Source: Candidatus Woesearchaeota archaeon (GTDB taxonomy: Archaea; Nanobdellota; Nanobdellia; Woesearchaeales; WJKL01). From it: a DNA stretch of 64,000 bases. This document shows, piece by piece, positions 16,378-26,091 of the stretch. Where the stretch lies: NCBI GenBank assembly GCA_019322435.1, contig JAHWIR010000010.1, positions 107,448 through 171,447 of the forward strand. The letters are read 5' to 3'. The notes under the pieces are model-generated. The model saw nothing but the letters and a program-made list of their open reading frames with translations, ran no database searches and was not told where the DNA came from. The first letter of the stretch is position 1. The number at the start of each line of letters is the position of its first letter. Position numbers and translations under genes: made by a program.

Positions 16378-16424
16378 CTCAGTACACTCTCAGAAATAGA
16401 AGTATATAAACTTTTCTTATCTAA

Positions 16425-17339
16425 CTATATATTATCAAGAACATCATGCGCATTTACAACATTTAGTCCATTCTTTATCTTATTCCATTTGCTGCCAGCA
16501 TGCGCTTTAAACAAAGTCAGCAGATATTCCTTTTCTTCATTGCTTACTCTGGCAATCTTGTCAGCCATAAGCAGCCCGTAAGGATAGCCAGGAAAAACAG
16601 CATCATTAGCCTGCCCAGCAAGCATACCTAAAACATCCATCATCTTATCTTTCCTATTTATATTGAACTCAAAAACATAGTCACTGTTCTTATTCAGCCT
16701 GACAACATACTCTCTTTCTCCTAGCCCATAACACCATTCTCCTTCCCTTCCATTTAACCTGCTCAAAACACACCTTCCATCTTCAATTATCTTGCTTGTT
16801 TTTGCCAATCCACAAACAATACCTTTCTCAAACAGCTTTTCCAGCTTTTCTTCCTCTCCTTTGACCATTGCTTTCAGGCTTCCATCAAGCACAACTGCAC
16901 TAACATTTCTAACAACTCTACCAGCCAGCTCCAGCTCAGCAAACCTTCTGACTATTCCTCCTACTTTAGAAACATTCCCTCTATCTTTCCCTTCTTTAAT
17001 TGTCCCATCAAATGAATTTATGCTTATATTATCAACACCATCCCCTTTAACTACAAACACCTCTGTCTTATATTCATCCCCATCCATGCTTATTAAAACA
17101 AAAAACTCATTAACAATTGATTTTTTATCTTTCCCATCAAAAACCAATCCTCCAACCCTTATAAACTGCAAAGAAAAGTTGCTTCCTTTTAACAGCTCTG
17201 CCTGCCCTCCATCAACAAAAGCTATCCTCCCTTCATTGATTTTTTTCACGTCGATAAATCTGCTTTCATCTATTGAAATCTCTTTATCCAAAATCTTTTC
17301 ATCAATAGAATCAATAATTTTTGAAAAAATCTTTTTCAT
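16425..17339 (-). CDS. nurA: NurA-domain nuclease
   Basis: 304 residues. The NurA fold is suggested by AFVDGGQAELLKG (first acidic strand, D-G), AVVLDGSLKAMVKGEEEKL (second acidic motif), VCGLAKTSK, and near the end FPGYPYGLLMADKIARVSNEEKEYLL. NurA is the 5'-3' nuclease that works with the HerA helicase and Mre11-Rad50 in end resection. No herA is in this window, so partners must be elsewhere. Divergent from the geranylgeranyl reductase gene. Confidence 0.8.
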   Translation of the reverse strand: MKKIFSKIIDSIDEKILDKEISIDESRFIDVKKINEGRIAFVDGGQAELLKGSNFSLQFIRVGGLVFDGKDKKSIVNEFFVLISMDGDEYKTEVFVVKGDGVDNISINSFDGTIKEGKDRGNVSKVGGIVRRFAELELAGRVVRNVSAVVLDGSLKAMVKGEEEKLEKLFEKGIVCGLAKTSKIIEDGRCVLSRLNGREGEWCYGLGEREYVVRLNKNSDYVFEFNINRKDKMMDVLGMLAGQANDAVFPGYPYGLLMADKIARVSNEEKEYLLTLFKAHAGSKWNKIKNGLNVVNAHDVLDNI

Positions 17340-17378
17340 ATAGTTAAATATTTATATTGATTAATAAATATTGTTGTG

Positions 17379-18527
17379 ATGCAATGCGATGTAGTAATAA
17401 TAGGAGCAGGGCCAGCTGGCTTAATGGCTGCAAGAACATTAGCAAAAACAAATATTAAATTTATTGTAATTGATCAAAAAAAACAAATTGGCCTTCCCTT
17501 AAAATGCGGAGAAGGCATTAGAAAAGATGGATTTCTAGAATTATTCAAAACAACCAATTATCCATTTGTAAAAAATAGAACAAATAAATTTGAAATATGG
17601 GCAGGAAAAACAAAACAAATCCTTGATATTGATTATCTTATATTAGACAGGCCTAAATTTGAAAAATGGCTTGCATTTCCTACAAAAAATAAAATAAAAC
17701 TAAACACAACATGCAGAGATATAACTAAAAAACAAGATTGCTTAGAAATAATAACAAACAAAGGAACAATAAAAGCAAATCTAGCAATTCTAGCAAATGG
17801 CTGTAATTATAAAATACAGAAAAAATTCAATTTAATAAAATCTCCGCCAGTGACAATTCCTTGTTATGGTGGAATCTTCACAAACCACAATCTAAATCCA
17901 AAAACACTTTATTTCTTTTTTAATGATAATGATCCAACAGCATTATGGATATTTCCAAAAAATAAAAACAAGGCAAATATTGGCATCGGAATATTTCCTT
18001 CCAATAGAAAAACAACTATCAAGATGGCATTCAAACAAGCTATTAAAAAACATGCTCCAAAATCAAAAGGCAAGCCAAGCTATGCAGGAATCTTCCCAAC
18101 CACTGGCCAAATAAAGCAGACCTATGCAGAGAGATTACTGGTTTGTGGAAACGCAGCAGGACAAGTCTATGCAGGTGCAGGAGAAGGAATCTACTTTGCA
18201 TTAAAATCAGGGCAACTCGCAGCAAAAACAGCAACCAAAGCAATAAAGAAAAGAAACTTCAAAGCGCCTTTCTTAAAACAGTATGAAAAAGCCTGGAAAA
18301 AATCCTTTGGCAATCAATTAAAAGCAAGTTTAGTATTCACTTCTATATTGCTCTTTGGATTCCAACATAAAAATCTTGAAAAACTCTTTAAATTGCCAAA
18401 AGAGAAGGAATTAATCAACCTTTTTATGCACGGAAAAATACCTATTAAAGCAAGACTCGCATCTATTCTTGTAAAATCACCACCACTATTAAAACTTTTT
18501 AGGAAATTCTATAATCCATTTAGATAA
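17379..18527 (+). CDS. Geranylgeranyl reductase family flavoprotein
   Basis: 382 residues from ATG 17379. N-terminal FAD-binding VVIIGAGPAGLMAARTL, then LKCGEGIRK (family C-G-E/D signature), substrate-side strands, and LLVCGNAAGQVYAGAGEGIYFALKSG for the FAD diphosphate loop. The family saturates the geranylgeranyl chains of archaeal lipids. It fits with the GGPP synthase at 32947. The transcript starts very near the ATG (TATA at about 17351). Its stop is followed by a TTTATCGACG element at 18528-18537. Confidence 0.85.
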   Translation: MQCDVVIIGAGPAGLMAARTLAKTNIKFIVIDQKKQIGLPLKCGEGIRKDGFLELFKTTNYPFVKNRTNKFEIWAGKTKQILDIDYLILDRPKFEKWLAFPTKNKIKLNTTCRDITKKQDCLEIITNKGTIKANLAILANGCNYKIQKKFNLIKSPPVTIPCYGGIFTNHNLNPKTLYFFFNDNDPTALWIFPKNKNKANIGIGIFPSNRKTTIKMAFKQAIKKHAPKSKGKPSYAGIFPTTGQIKQTYAERLLVCGNAAGQVYAGAGEGIYFALKSGQLAAKTATKAIKKRNFKAPFLKQYEKAWKKSFGNQLKASLVFTSILLFGFQHKNLEKLFKLPKEKELINLFMHGKIPIKARLASILVKSPPLLKLFRKFYNPFR

Positions 18528-18604
18528 TTTATCGACGACAAAATATGCATCTAAAATTACCTAAAACCAAAGGTTTTTAAATATTTTACCACTTCCGGGA
18601 AATT

Positions 18605-20818
18605 ATGTACGAATTAATCATCTGCGAAAAACCAGCAGCAGCAAAAAAAATAGCTGAAGCTCTCGCCGACAACAAGCCAAAAAGAGAGACATATATGAGA
18701 AAAATTCCTTATTACAGCCTAACACATGATGGAAAACAGATAATTGTTACATGCGCAGTAGGACATTTGTATGGCTTGGCTGAAAAAGAAAAAAAAGGCT
18801 GGACCTATCCTGTTTACAATATCGAGTGGAAGCCTGCTGCAGATATAAGCAAAGCATCAGCCTTCACAAAGCAATATCTTAATTCTATAAAGAAACTAGC
18901 AAAAGACGCAGATGAATTTACAGTTGCAACAGACTATGATGTGGAAGGAGAGGTTATTGGCCTTAATGTAATCCGTTATGCATGCAAGAAAAAAGATGCA
19001 AATAGGATGAAATTCTCCACTTTAACTAAAGATGATCTTATTGAAGCATATGAAAACAAATCAAAAACCTTAGATTGGGGACAGGCAAATGCAGGAGAAA
19101 CTCGTCATAAATTAGACTGGTTCTATGGTATTAACACATCAAGAGCACTAACATCTGCAATAAAAACAGCAGGAATGTTCAAGCTGATGTCATCTGGACG
19201 TGTACAAGGACCTGCATTAAAACTGGTTGTTGACAAAGAAAAAGAGATTCAGGCTTTCAAGCCAAAAACCTACTGGCAGATACAATTAATAGGAGAAAAA
19301 AACAAACAAACAATAGAATCCTGGCATGAAAAAGACAAATTCTGGAATCAGAAACAAGCAAACAGCATATTTAAGAAAGTCCATAAAGAAGAGACAGCAG
19401 TTATTGATGATGTTGAGAAAAAACGCTTTAACCAGCCGCCGCCTTTTCCATTTGACTTGACCTCATTGCAGATAGAGGCTTACAGAACATTGAGAATCAC
19501 TCCAAAAAACACTTTGGCAATTGCCCAAGACCTTTATACAGCTGGATACATATCCTATCCACGTACATCATCTCAAAAACTTCCTCATAAGATTGGCTAT
19601 AAAAAGCTAATCAATGCTTTAGAAAAAAAATTCCCAAAAGAAACAAAAATTCTCTTAGACAAACACACCTTAAAGCCTAATGAAGGGAAAAAATCAGATC
19701 CAGCACATCCAGCTATCTATCCTACCGGCATAATCCCAGCATTAAAGGACAAATTAACAATGAATGTTTATGAATTGATTGCAAGAAGATTCTTGGCAAC
19801 TTTCGGAGATGCAGCAGTAAGAGAGACAATGAACATAAGGATAGACTGCAATAAAGAGATATTCTTAGCAAAAGGAACAACAACTATAGAGCCAGGCTGG
19901 CATATTCTCTACGGAAGATTTACACCAGCAAAAGAAGAAGAGCTTCCAGCAGTCAAGAAAGGAGATGTCCTCAATGTTAAAGACATTAATCTGCTTGAAA
20001 AACAGACACAGCCTCCAAAAAGATACACAGAAGCATCAATAATCAAAGAACTTGAAAAAAGAAATCTAGGAACAAAAGCAACAAGAGCACAAATCCTTGA
20101 TACATTATTCCAAAGAGATTATGTTGAAGGAAAACAGATCAAAGCAACTGGATTAGGCATAGCAACAATAAATACACTGGAAAAACACAATCCAAAAATA
20201 ATAGATGAAGCCCTTACAAGGCACTTTGAAGTTGAGATGGAGGAAATCCGCCAGCAAAAGAAAAAAGAATCCGCTGTTATAGATGAAGCAAAACAGGTTC
20301 TGACAAAAATCACAGACCAGTTCAAAAAAGAAGAAAAAGCAATTGGCAAAGAGTTAGCAGAGGCTCAAAAATCAACAAGAGACGAGCTCTCAAATCTAGG
20401 CCCTTGTCCTGTCTGCAAAAAAGGCTCATTGCAAATAAGAAGAGGAAAATTTGGAATGTTTGTTGCCTGTAATCGCTATCCAGACTGCAAAACAACATTC
20501 TCGCTTCCATCAAATGCTTTGGTCAAGCCAGCTAGAAAAATATGCGAATTATGCCAGCATCCAAAAGTCCTGGTAATAAAAAGCAGAAAACAGCCCCAAG
20601 AAGTCTGCGTAAACCCAAAATGCCCTTCAAAACTAGAAGGCTATTCCAAAGAGCAGCTAAAAGAAATGGAAGCAATCGAATCAGGCAAACTAGAAAAAAC
20701 CTGCCCTAAATGCAAAAAAGGCAAATTAAAAGTCAGAAAATCAGTCTACGGTTCTTTTATAGCTTGCGACGCATATCCAAAATGCAGATATGTTGAAACT
20801 ATCGAGCAAAAGAAATAG
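18605..20818 (+). CDS. topA: DNA topoisomerase IA
   Basis: 737 residues. TOPRIM domain at the N-terminus (ELIICEKPAAAKKIAEAL; DYDVEGEVIG), the catalytic tyrosine Tyr318 in GYISYPRTSSQKLP, and C-terminal zinc fingers (GPCPVCKKGSLQIRRGKFGMFVACNRYPDCKTTF-type, two clear copies plus a third Cys cluster). It relaxes negative supercoils through a single-strand break. Its end overlaps that of the convergent cca gene by 20 bp. Confidence 0.95.
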   Translation: MYELIICEKPAAAKKIAEALADNKPKRETYMRKIPYYSLTHDGKQIIVTCAVGHLYGLAEKEKKGWTYPVYNIEWKPAADISKASAFTKQYLNSIKKLAKDADEFTVATDYDVEGEVIGLNVIRYACKKKDANRMKFSTLTKDDLIEAYENKSKTLDWGQANAGETRHKLDWFYGINTSRALTSAIKTAGMFKLMSSGRVQGPALKLVVDKEKEIQAFKPKTYWQIQLIGEKNKQTIESWHEKDKFWNQKQANSIFKKVHKEETAVIDDVEKKRFNQPPPFPFDLTSLQIEAYRTLRITPKNTLAIAQDLYTAGYISYPRTSSQKLPHKIGYKKLINALEKKFPKETKILLDKHTLKPNEGKKSDPAHPAIYPTGIIPALKDKLTMNVYELIARRFLATFGDAAVRETMNIRIDCNKEIFLAKGTTTIEPGWHILYGRFTPAKEEELPAVKKGDVLNVKDINLLEKQTQPPKRYTEASIIKELEKRNLGTKATRAQILDTLFQRDYVEGKQIKATGLGIATINTLEKHNPKIIDEALTRHFEVEMEEIRQQKKKESAVIDEAKQVLTKITDQFKKEEKAIGKELAEAQKSTRDELSNLGPCPVCKKGSLQIRRGKFGMFVACNRYPDCKTTFSLPSNALVKPARKICELCQHPKVLVIKSRKQPQEVCVNPKCPSKLEGYSKEQLKEMEAIESGKLEKTCPKCKKGKLKVRKSVYGSFIACDAYPKCRYVETIEQKK

Positions 20819-22052
20819 ATTTTACTTTCTCCTTAACATACTCATCCTTAATCAGTTTCTTGACTAATGCAATAGGCTCTCTAAACTCTCTTTTCACTCT
20901 AGCTACCAGCTTTCCTTTGACAACTTTCGTCTTTCCTTTATACTGCTTCCTAAATCTATCCGCATGTTTTTTTAATCTTGCAGGAGGCCCTTGCTTCTCA
21001 ACAGTCAAAGGCAATAATTTTTTGTCAACAATAAACCAGAATTCTGCTTTTTTCCCTTTATCCCATTTCCAGCCATGCTCATATACTTTAAATTCTTCCT
21101 CTCTCAACTTTTTCCCAATAAATTCAGCTGCTTTCAACAGCTTGCTTCCAACAACATCTGTTTTTCCTCTTAGAGCTTCAACTTTTAATAAAATTAATTT
21201 ATCTTTCTTAGCCCTTTTCTTTAAATCTCCTACACTGACTTCTTTAATCTCAAAAAATTCCTTAGAAGGCTTTCTCAAAAACTCCTTGCAAGCATAAATA
21301 AATTGCATATATTTCTCTTCATCCAAAGCAGCAGCAGCATTCCTGTCTCTCTGCACAGGATCAATGATAATCATGGGCCCTTGCTGCTTGCTTTTATTAA
21401 TCTTGAACATAGCATCATTCTTATTTCTGTAATATTTCTGGAAATCAACAAAAGTTTTATCTCCCCATTTTGAAGCAGCTCTAACCAGCTTCAAAAAACC
21501 GCTGTAATTGATAGTCAGGATCTCGCACATATATCCGCTAAATCCTTTGATATAGCTCTCAGCTCCATAAACTCCAGCTGCCTTGCAGAACTGCTTTGTC
21601 AGCCTTATCTCATCTGCTAAAGGAGAAGCCCTATTGACCCAGTCAGCATGCAACGGACTTACATCAGTTATATTAATAGCATCCTCTGCTTTGTTGATTT
21701 TCAATATAGGAACAACCTCAAAAGTAAATCGCCCTTTCTTGATCTGAAAATAATCCCTGCTTCCATGCAGCCTTTTAACCTTTCCAAATACCTTCTTCAG
21801 CACTTTCTCTAAAATATCAGAAAGCTTGTCACTCTTATCTTTATACTTCTTGTAATTAAACTGCACAAACACATCAGCATCATGCACATTGCTCAGCCAC
21901 GTCCCTTTTGCCCCGCTTCCTCCAAGCACTGCTTTTCCGTCCTTCAAGCCTTTATTCAGCTTGCTAAGAAAATCCTCTATCATTTCCTTGACTTTTTTCT
22001 CCTCTTCCTTAGTAGGCTTTATCTCAGCCAGAACTTCTTTTAACAGCTTCAT
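20799..22052 (-). CDS. cca: Class I (archaeal) CCA-adding enzyme
   Basis: 417 residues. The nucleotidyltransferase signature GGSGAKGTWLSNVHDADVFVQF (quoted in part: GS at 45-46, Asp58 and Asp60 as metal ligands) is close to the N-terminus, followed by the archaeal-specific SPLHADWV and the tail-binding domains. It repairs or builds the 3' CCA of tRNAs without a template. Length is typical (about 430). Confidence 0.95.
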   Translation of the reverse strand: MKLLKEVLAEIKPTKEEEKKVKEMIEDFLSKLNKGLKDGKAVLGGSGAKGTWLSNVHDADVFVQFNYKKYKDKSDKLSDILEKVLKKVFGKVKRLHGSRDYFQIKKGRFTFEVVPILKINKAEDAINITDVSPLHADWVNRASPLADEIRLTKQFCKAAGVYGAESYIKGFSGYMCEILTINYSGFLKLVRAASKWGDKTFVDFQKYYRNKNDAMFKINKSKQQGPMIIIDPVQRDRNAAAALDEEKYMQFIYACKEFLRKPSKEFFEIKEVSVGDLKKRAKKDKLILLKVEALRGKTDVVGSKLLKAAEFIGKKLREEEFKVYEHGWKWDKGKKAEFWFIVDKKLLPLTVEKQGPPARLKKHADRFRKQYKGKTKVVKGKLVARVKREFREPIALVKKLIKDEYVKEKVKSISFAR

Positions 22053-22143
22053 ACTAAAACAAAATCTATAAAGCTTTATTAAGTTTTCTAAAACACAAAT
22101 TTAATAAACAACTTTCTCCAATTTACATAAAAGAGGTGTTAAT

Positions 22144-23355
22144 TTGGCATTAGATCAGACATTATTGACTGTAACCTATTTTGGAGTAATTCTTCTTATC
22201 GGATTGTTGTCTTCAATCGTCTCAAGAAAACTAAAGATACCTAACTTATTGTTGCTGATTGGAGTAGGTATGGCAGCAGGCTACATCAAAATCAATGGAC
22301 AGCCATTGATAAACTTCCCGCCAATCTTCTTGACATCTATTGCAGTCATAACATTGGCAATGGTGGTCTTTGATTCAAGCTCAAAATTCAAATTTCGCGA
22401 ATTCGATTCAATGTCAGCATCAGCTCTAAAGCTTTCATTGATATTCCTGTTCCTGAACATGACAATATTGTCAGCAATAACCTATTACATCTTTAGACCA
22501 GATTCCATATTATTGGCAGTTGCATTTGCAGCAGTTGTCTCAGGAACAGACCCATCTTCAACACTGATGATACTGGCTGGCGCAAAAACAAAATTATTCG
22601 AGCTTCTGAAAGTAGAGGCAATCATCAACACCCCATTGATTGTCCTTATCCCCTTCCTATTGATAGATATAATAGGAAATGTTGCAGGAGATTCCACATT
22701 AGCTATCCTTTCAAGCCAGGCCCTGCCGTTTGCCCAGCAATTTGTAGCAGGAATTGGAACAGGAATGATAATTGCATTTATTTTCTTTAGATTCATGAAA
22801 AAATACTATTCAGCAACCCTCTCACCCTTAGCAATGATCACAGCATCTCTGTTGACCTATGTAATAGCAGAAACATTAGGTGGAAATGGTGTTTTAGCAG
22901 TGACCACAGCTGGCCTGGTCTTTGGCAACCTCTATCACATAAAGCACATGAAGCAGCTTCAGAAATTCGGAGAGATATTTGCAGAAGTATTTGAGATAAT
23001 TGTATTCATCTTAATTGGCTCAATAATCAAGATACCCTGGACATTTTCTTTTTTGATTCCAGCTTCAGCATTATTCCTGGCCTATCTTGGAATAAGGTTT
23101 GTTGCAGTTGATTTATTTGCCAAGCCAAAAGAATATTCGTTAAAAGAAAAAGTATATATGACCTTAAACACCCCAAAAGGAATCGCTGTCGCAGTTGTTG
23201 TTTTCTCCTTAGCAACAAGAGCAGTTATAGGATTAGATTTAATACTAGATTTAATATTACTATTCATGATATATTCAATAATCATCTCAACAATCATAAC
23301 CCGCTTTACTAAATACTTTACAAAAATGGAAATAAAAGTAAGTGAAGAACAATGA
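22144..23355 (+). CDS. Cation/proton antiporter (CPA1/CPA2 family)
   Basis: 403 residues with about 12 transmembrane helices. The middle part AAVVSGTDPSSTLMILAGAK contains the T-D-P variant of the ion-binding discontinuous helix of NhaP-type antiporters, and the last third includes TLNTPKGIAVAVVVFSLA. It exchanges sodium or potassium for protons. The start is a TTG at 22144 placed just after the Shine-Dalgarno GAGGTG (22133-22138 region); no ATG is in a better place. The endonuclease IV gene follows with hairpins between. Confidence 0.85.
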   Translation: MALDQTLLTVTYFGVILLIGLLSSIVSRKLKIPNLLLLIGVGMAAGYIKINGQPLINFPPIFLTSIAVITLAMVVFDSSSKFKFREFDSMSASALKLSLIFLFLNMTILSAITYYIFRPDSILLAVAFAAVVSGTDPSSTLMILAGAKTKLFELLKVEAIINTPLIVLIPFLLIDIIGNVAGDSTLAILSSQALPFAQQFVAGIGTGMIIAFIFFRFMKKYYSATLSPLAMITASLLTYVIAETLGGNGVLAVTTAGLVFGNLYHIKHMKQLQKFGEIFAEVFEIIVFILIGSIIKIPWTFSFLIPASALFLAYLGIRFVAVDLFAKPKEYSLKEKVYMTLNTPKGIAVAVVVFSLATRAVIGLDLILDLILLFMIYSIIISTIITRFTKYFTKMEIKVSEEQ

Positions 23356-23398
23356 AACTTACGAATGAAATGAGTAAGGTTTGAAATTTTCGAAGAAA

Positions 23399-24178
23399 AT
23401 GTCAAAAATACTATTTGGACATGCTGGTTCAGGCGGCTTGGGAAATGAAGAAGGAGTTAAACACTCAAAAGAACTTGGCTTGGATGCAATGGAAGTCGCT
23501 TTTACATATGGAGTCAGGATGTCTAATGCAGAAGCAAAAAAAGTAGGCCAGCTTGCAAAAGAATTAGGCATAAAACTTTCTGTCCACGGCCCTTATTATA
23601 TCAATCTGGCTTCAAAAGAAAAAGCAAAACTAACTGCATCAAAAAAGCGCATTCTTCAAAGCTGCGAACGAGCCCATCATCTAGGAGCATCTCCAGTTGT
23701 TTTCCACGCAGGCTTCTATCAAGGACGTAATCCAGAAGATGTCTACAAGATAATCAAAGAACAAATTCAAGACTTGCAAAAGACAATCAAGAAAAACAAA
23801 TGGAAAGTAAAGCTTGCTCCAGAAACAACAGGCAAGCCCTCCCAGTTCGCAGGATTAGAAGATCTGTTAAGATTAAAAAAATCAACAGGCTGCTCAATAT
23901 GTATTGATTTTGCTCACCTATATGCAAGAACACAGGGAAAAATAGATTATAATGAGATTATGAAAAAAATAAAGCACTTGTCCCATATCCACTGCCATTT
24001 CTCTGGCATAACCTTTGGCTCAAAAGGAGAGCGCTCCCATAAATTACTAGACAAAAGATTCTTCAATCCTTTAGCAAAAGCAATCAAAAAACACAAGCCA
24101 AAATCAATAACAATTATAAACGAGTCTCCAGATGTCTATGGAGATGCAGTTAAGATGAAAAAATGGTTCGGAAAATAA
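23399..24178 (+). CDS. nfo: Endonuclease IV-like AP endonuclease
   Basis: 259 residues from ATG 23399; a TTG 18 nt upstream is in frame but needless. TIM-barrel AP endonuclease motifs with zinc ligands are present: LSVHGPYYINLAS, VVFHAGFYQGR, LAPETTGKPSQF, CIDFAHLYAR, HIHCHFSG and INESPD. It cuts DNA at abasic sites. The junction with the upstream gene contains ATTTTC-GAA-GAAAAT. It overlaps the PIN-domain gene by 16 bp. Confidence 0.9.
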   Translation: MSKILFGHAGSGGLGNEEGVKHSKELGLDAMEVAFTYGVRMSNAEAKKVGQLAKELGIKLSVHGPYYINLASKEKAKLTASKKRILQSCERAHHLGASPVVFHAGFYQGRNPEDVYKIIKEQIQDLQKTIKKNKWKVKLAPETTGKPSQFAGLEDLLRLKKSTGCSICIDFAHLYARTQGKIDYNEIMKKIKHLSHIHCHFSGITFGSKGERSHKLLDKRFFNPLAKAIKKHKPKSITIINESPDVYGDAVKMKKWFGK

Positions 24179-24537
24179 TCCTAGACACAAACTTTCTGTT
24201 GATTCCAGCACAGTTCAATGTAGACATCTTTGCAGAAATTAATAGAATTATGCTAGAATCCTACAAAATCTGCACTCTAGATAAAGTAATCCAAGAACTA
24301 AAATCAATAACAAAAGACAAAAAACAATCCTTGAAAAACAAGCATGCTGCAAAGCTAGCATTGCAGCTAATAAAAGCAAAAAAAGTAAAGATTCTAAAGA
24401 CAAAAAACAATAATGTAGATGATATTCTTGCAAAAATCAAAGGCTACATCATAGCAACACAGGATATTGCTCTAAAACGCAGAATTAAAGGAAAAAAAAT
24501 TGTTTTAAGACAGAAAAAGAAGCTAGCCCTAGTATAA
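24163..24537 (+). CDS. PIN-domain protein, Fcf1/Utp24-like
   Basis: 124 residues. Starts KIILDTNFLLIPAQFNVDIF, the first acidic strand of PIN nucleases in the Fcf1/Utp24 style, then LDKVIQELKSI and later GYIIATQDIALKRRI (acidic residue in TQD), finishing KKIVLRQKKKLALV. Archaeal members are thought to process rRNA. Start ATG 24163 overlaps nfo. Next comes the rpo7 operon, so it may share its transcript. Confidence 0.85.
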   Translation: MVRKIILDTNFLLIPAQFNVDIFAEINRIMLESYKICTLDKVIQELKSITKDKKQSLKNKHAAKLALQLIKAKKVKILKTKNNNVDDILAKIKGYIIATQDIALKRRIKGKKIVLRQKKKLALV

Positions 24538-24586
24538 AATTAGTAAGTTTTATAAATACCCTCTAAATACAGATTCAAGGGATAAA

Positions 24587-25216
24587 ATGTTCTATAAATC
24601 TAAAATTAAAGACCACATTAGAGTACCACCAAGCCTATTTAATTTGACAAAAGAAGATGCTGTCTTAAAGCAGGTTAAAGCAGAATACGAAGGCTTTATT
24701 TCAAAAGACTTGGGCATGGTGATAGATGTATCTCAAGTGGATGACATCAGGGAAGGGATCATAATCCCAGGAGATGGAGCATCATACTATGAAACAGAGT
24801 TTGAATTATTGACATTCAAGCCAGAACTGCAGGAAGTTGTTACAGGAGCAATAAAAGATATTGCTGATTTCGGAGCATTCTTCACACTAGGTCCGACAGA
24901 AGGCATGATCCATATATCACAGACAATGGACGATTTTGTCAGCTTTGCAAAAGACAAGGTCTTGACAGGAAAAGAGACAAAAAGAGCATTAAAAGTAGGA
25001 GACAAATGCAAAGCAAGAATCATTGCAGTTTCATACAAAGACCCGACAAATCCTAAATTAGGATTGACAATGAGGCAACCAAGCCTGGGAAAAATTGAAT
25101 GGATCAAAGAAGACCATGAAAAAGAAGCAGCTCCTGCTGAAGAAACCGAAGAAAAAGAAGAAAAGAAAGAAGCAAAACCAAAAGAAAAGAAAGAATCTAA
25201 ACCAAAGAAAAAATAA
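24587..25216 (+). CDS. rpo7: RNA polymerase subunit Rpo7 (RpoE')
   Basis: 209 residues. N-terminal tip domain (YKSKIKDHIRVPPSLFN) and a C-terminal S1 RNA-binding domain (GAIKDIADFGAFFTLGPTEGMIHISQ) are clear. A Lys/Glu/Ala-rich tail of about 35 residues (from about 175) extends beyond typical Rpo7. The protein forms the stalk of RNA polymerase with Rpo4. First gene of the rpo7-spt4-rps24e-rps27ae cluster, which is conserved in archaea. Confidence 0.95.
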   Translation: MFYKSKIKDHIRVPPSLFNLTKEDAVLKQVKAEYEGFISKDLGMVIDVSQVDDIREGIIIPGDGASYYETEFELLTFKPELQEVVTGAIKDIADFGAFFTLGPTEGMIHISQTMDDFVSFAKDKVLTGKETKRALKVGDKCKARIIAVSYKDPTNPKLGLTMRQPSLGKIEWIKEDHEKEAAPAEETEEKEEKKEAKPKEKKESKPKKK

Positions 25217-25223
25217 TTGAAAA

Positions 25224-25412
25224 ATGGTAAAAAGAAAAGTTTGCAAAAAATGCAGAATGTTTGTTGACGGCAATGAATGCCCTAACTGCAAAGGCAACCA
25301 GTTCTCAACAAACTGGCAAGGAAGAATAAACATTACTGATCCTGAAAAATCTGAAATAGCCAAAAAAGTAGGCATCAAAGTAAAAGGAGAATACGCAATT
25401 AAGGTGAGGTAA
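25224..25412 (+). CDS. spt4: Transcription elongation factor Spt4 (RpoE'')
   Basis: 62 residues with one zinc ribbon (VCKKCRMFV and CPNCKG) and the tail ITDPEKSEIAKKVGIKVKGEYAIKVR, diagnostic for Spt4. It pairs with Spt5/NusG to keep RNA polymerase processive. Directly after rpo7 and 2 bp before rps24e. Confidence 0.95.
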   Translation: MVKRKVCKKCRMFVDGNECPNCKGNQFSTNWQGRINITDPEKSEIAKKVGIKVKGEYAIKVR

Positions 25413-25414
25413 GC

Positions 25415-25855
25415 ATGGCTATGAAAATTATTTCTCAAACAGAGCAGCCTTTACTATCTAGAACAAAGATTGAAGCGCACATCACTTTCGAAGCGCAAAC
25501 ACCTTCAAATGAAGATGTTGCAAAAGACATTGCAAAGCAGACAAAAAAAGATGTAAAACTCGTTGTAGTCAAAAAGATTGATACTCATTACGGCTCAAAA
25601 GAAGCAGATGTCGACGCTGTTGTCTACGAATCAGAAGAAGCAAAAACAAAAATCGAGCCAAAACCAAAAGAAAAAAAGGCAGCACCAGGAGCAAAAGCAG
25701 AAGCAGCTCCTGCAGAAAAACCAGCAGAAGCTAAAAAAGAAGAAGCAGAAGCTCCAAAAGAAGAAGCTAAAGAAGAAAAGCCAGCTGAAAAAGAAGAAGC
25801 TCCGGCTGAATCTGAAAAGCCAGAGGAAAAAGCCGGCAAGGAAAAAGCTGAATAA
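25415..25855 (+). CDS. rps24e: Ribosomal protein S24e with long charged tail
   Basis: 146 residues. The first 85 are a normal S24e ([43 protein letters not shown]). Then about 60 residues consist only of Ala, Lys, Glu and Pro repeats, much longer than the family usually shows. The start has a good Shine-Dalgarno (GAGGTAAGC). Similar low-complexity tails occur on Rpo7 and L10 in this window. Confidence 0.93.
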   Translation: MAMKIISQTEQPLLSRTKIEAHITFEAQTPSNEDVAKDIAKQTKKDVKLVVVKKIDTHYGSKEADVDAVVYESEEAKTKIEPKPKEKKAAPGAKAEAAPAEKPAEAKKEEAEAPKEEAKEEKPAEKEEAPAESEKPEEKAGKEKAE

Positions 25856-25857
25856 AA

Positions 25858-26052
25858 ATGGCAGACGAAAAACCAAAAGAAAAAAAGAAGCAAAAAGGAG
25901 CAGACACTCTTTATGAAGTTTCAGGAAATACATTAAAAAGAAAAAACAGGTCCTGTCCTAAATGCGGACAAGGATATTTCTTAGCAAAGCACAAAGACAG
26001 ATTGACCTGCGGAAAGTGCGGCTATACAGAATTCATTTCTAAAAAAGAATAA
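25858..26052 (+). CDS. rps27ae: Ribosomal protein S27ae
   Basis: 64 residues. A basic, low-complexity start ([20 protein letters not shown]) precedes the zinc ribbon: [27 protein letters not shown]. This small-subunit protein normally follows S24e in archaea. Two base pairs separate it from rps24e. Confidence 0.95.
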   Translation: MADEKPKEKKKQKGADTLYEVSGNTLKRKNRSCPKCGQGYFLAKHKDRLTCGKCGYTEFISKKE

Positions 26053-26091
26053 ACCTAAGGTTTTTAAACCCTTATATCTTTACTGCTTTCT

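Noticed and set aside
23381..23398. TTG start of endonuclease IV six codons upstream
   Set aside because: It lies in a hairpin without a ribosome binding site; ATG 23399 fits the family N-terminus.
25578..25933. Lys-rich and Phe-rich alternative frames across rps24e and rps27ae
   Set aside because: Out-of-frame products of Lys/Glu repeats; the ribosomal frames are certain.
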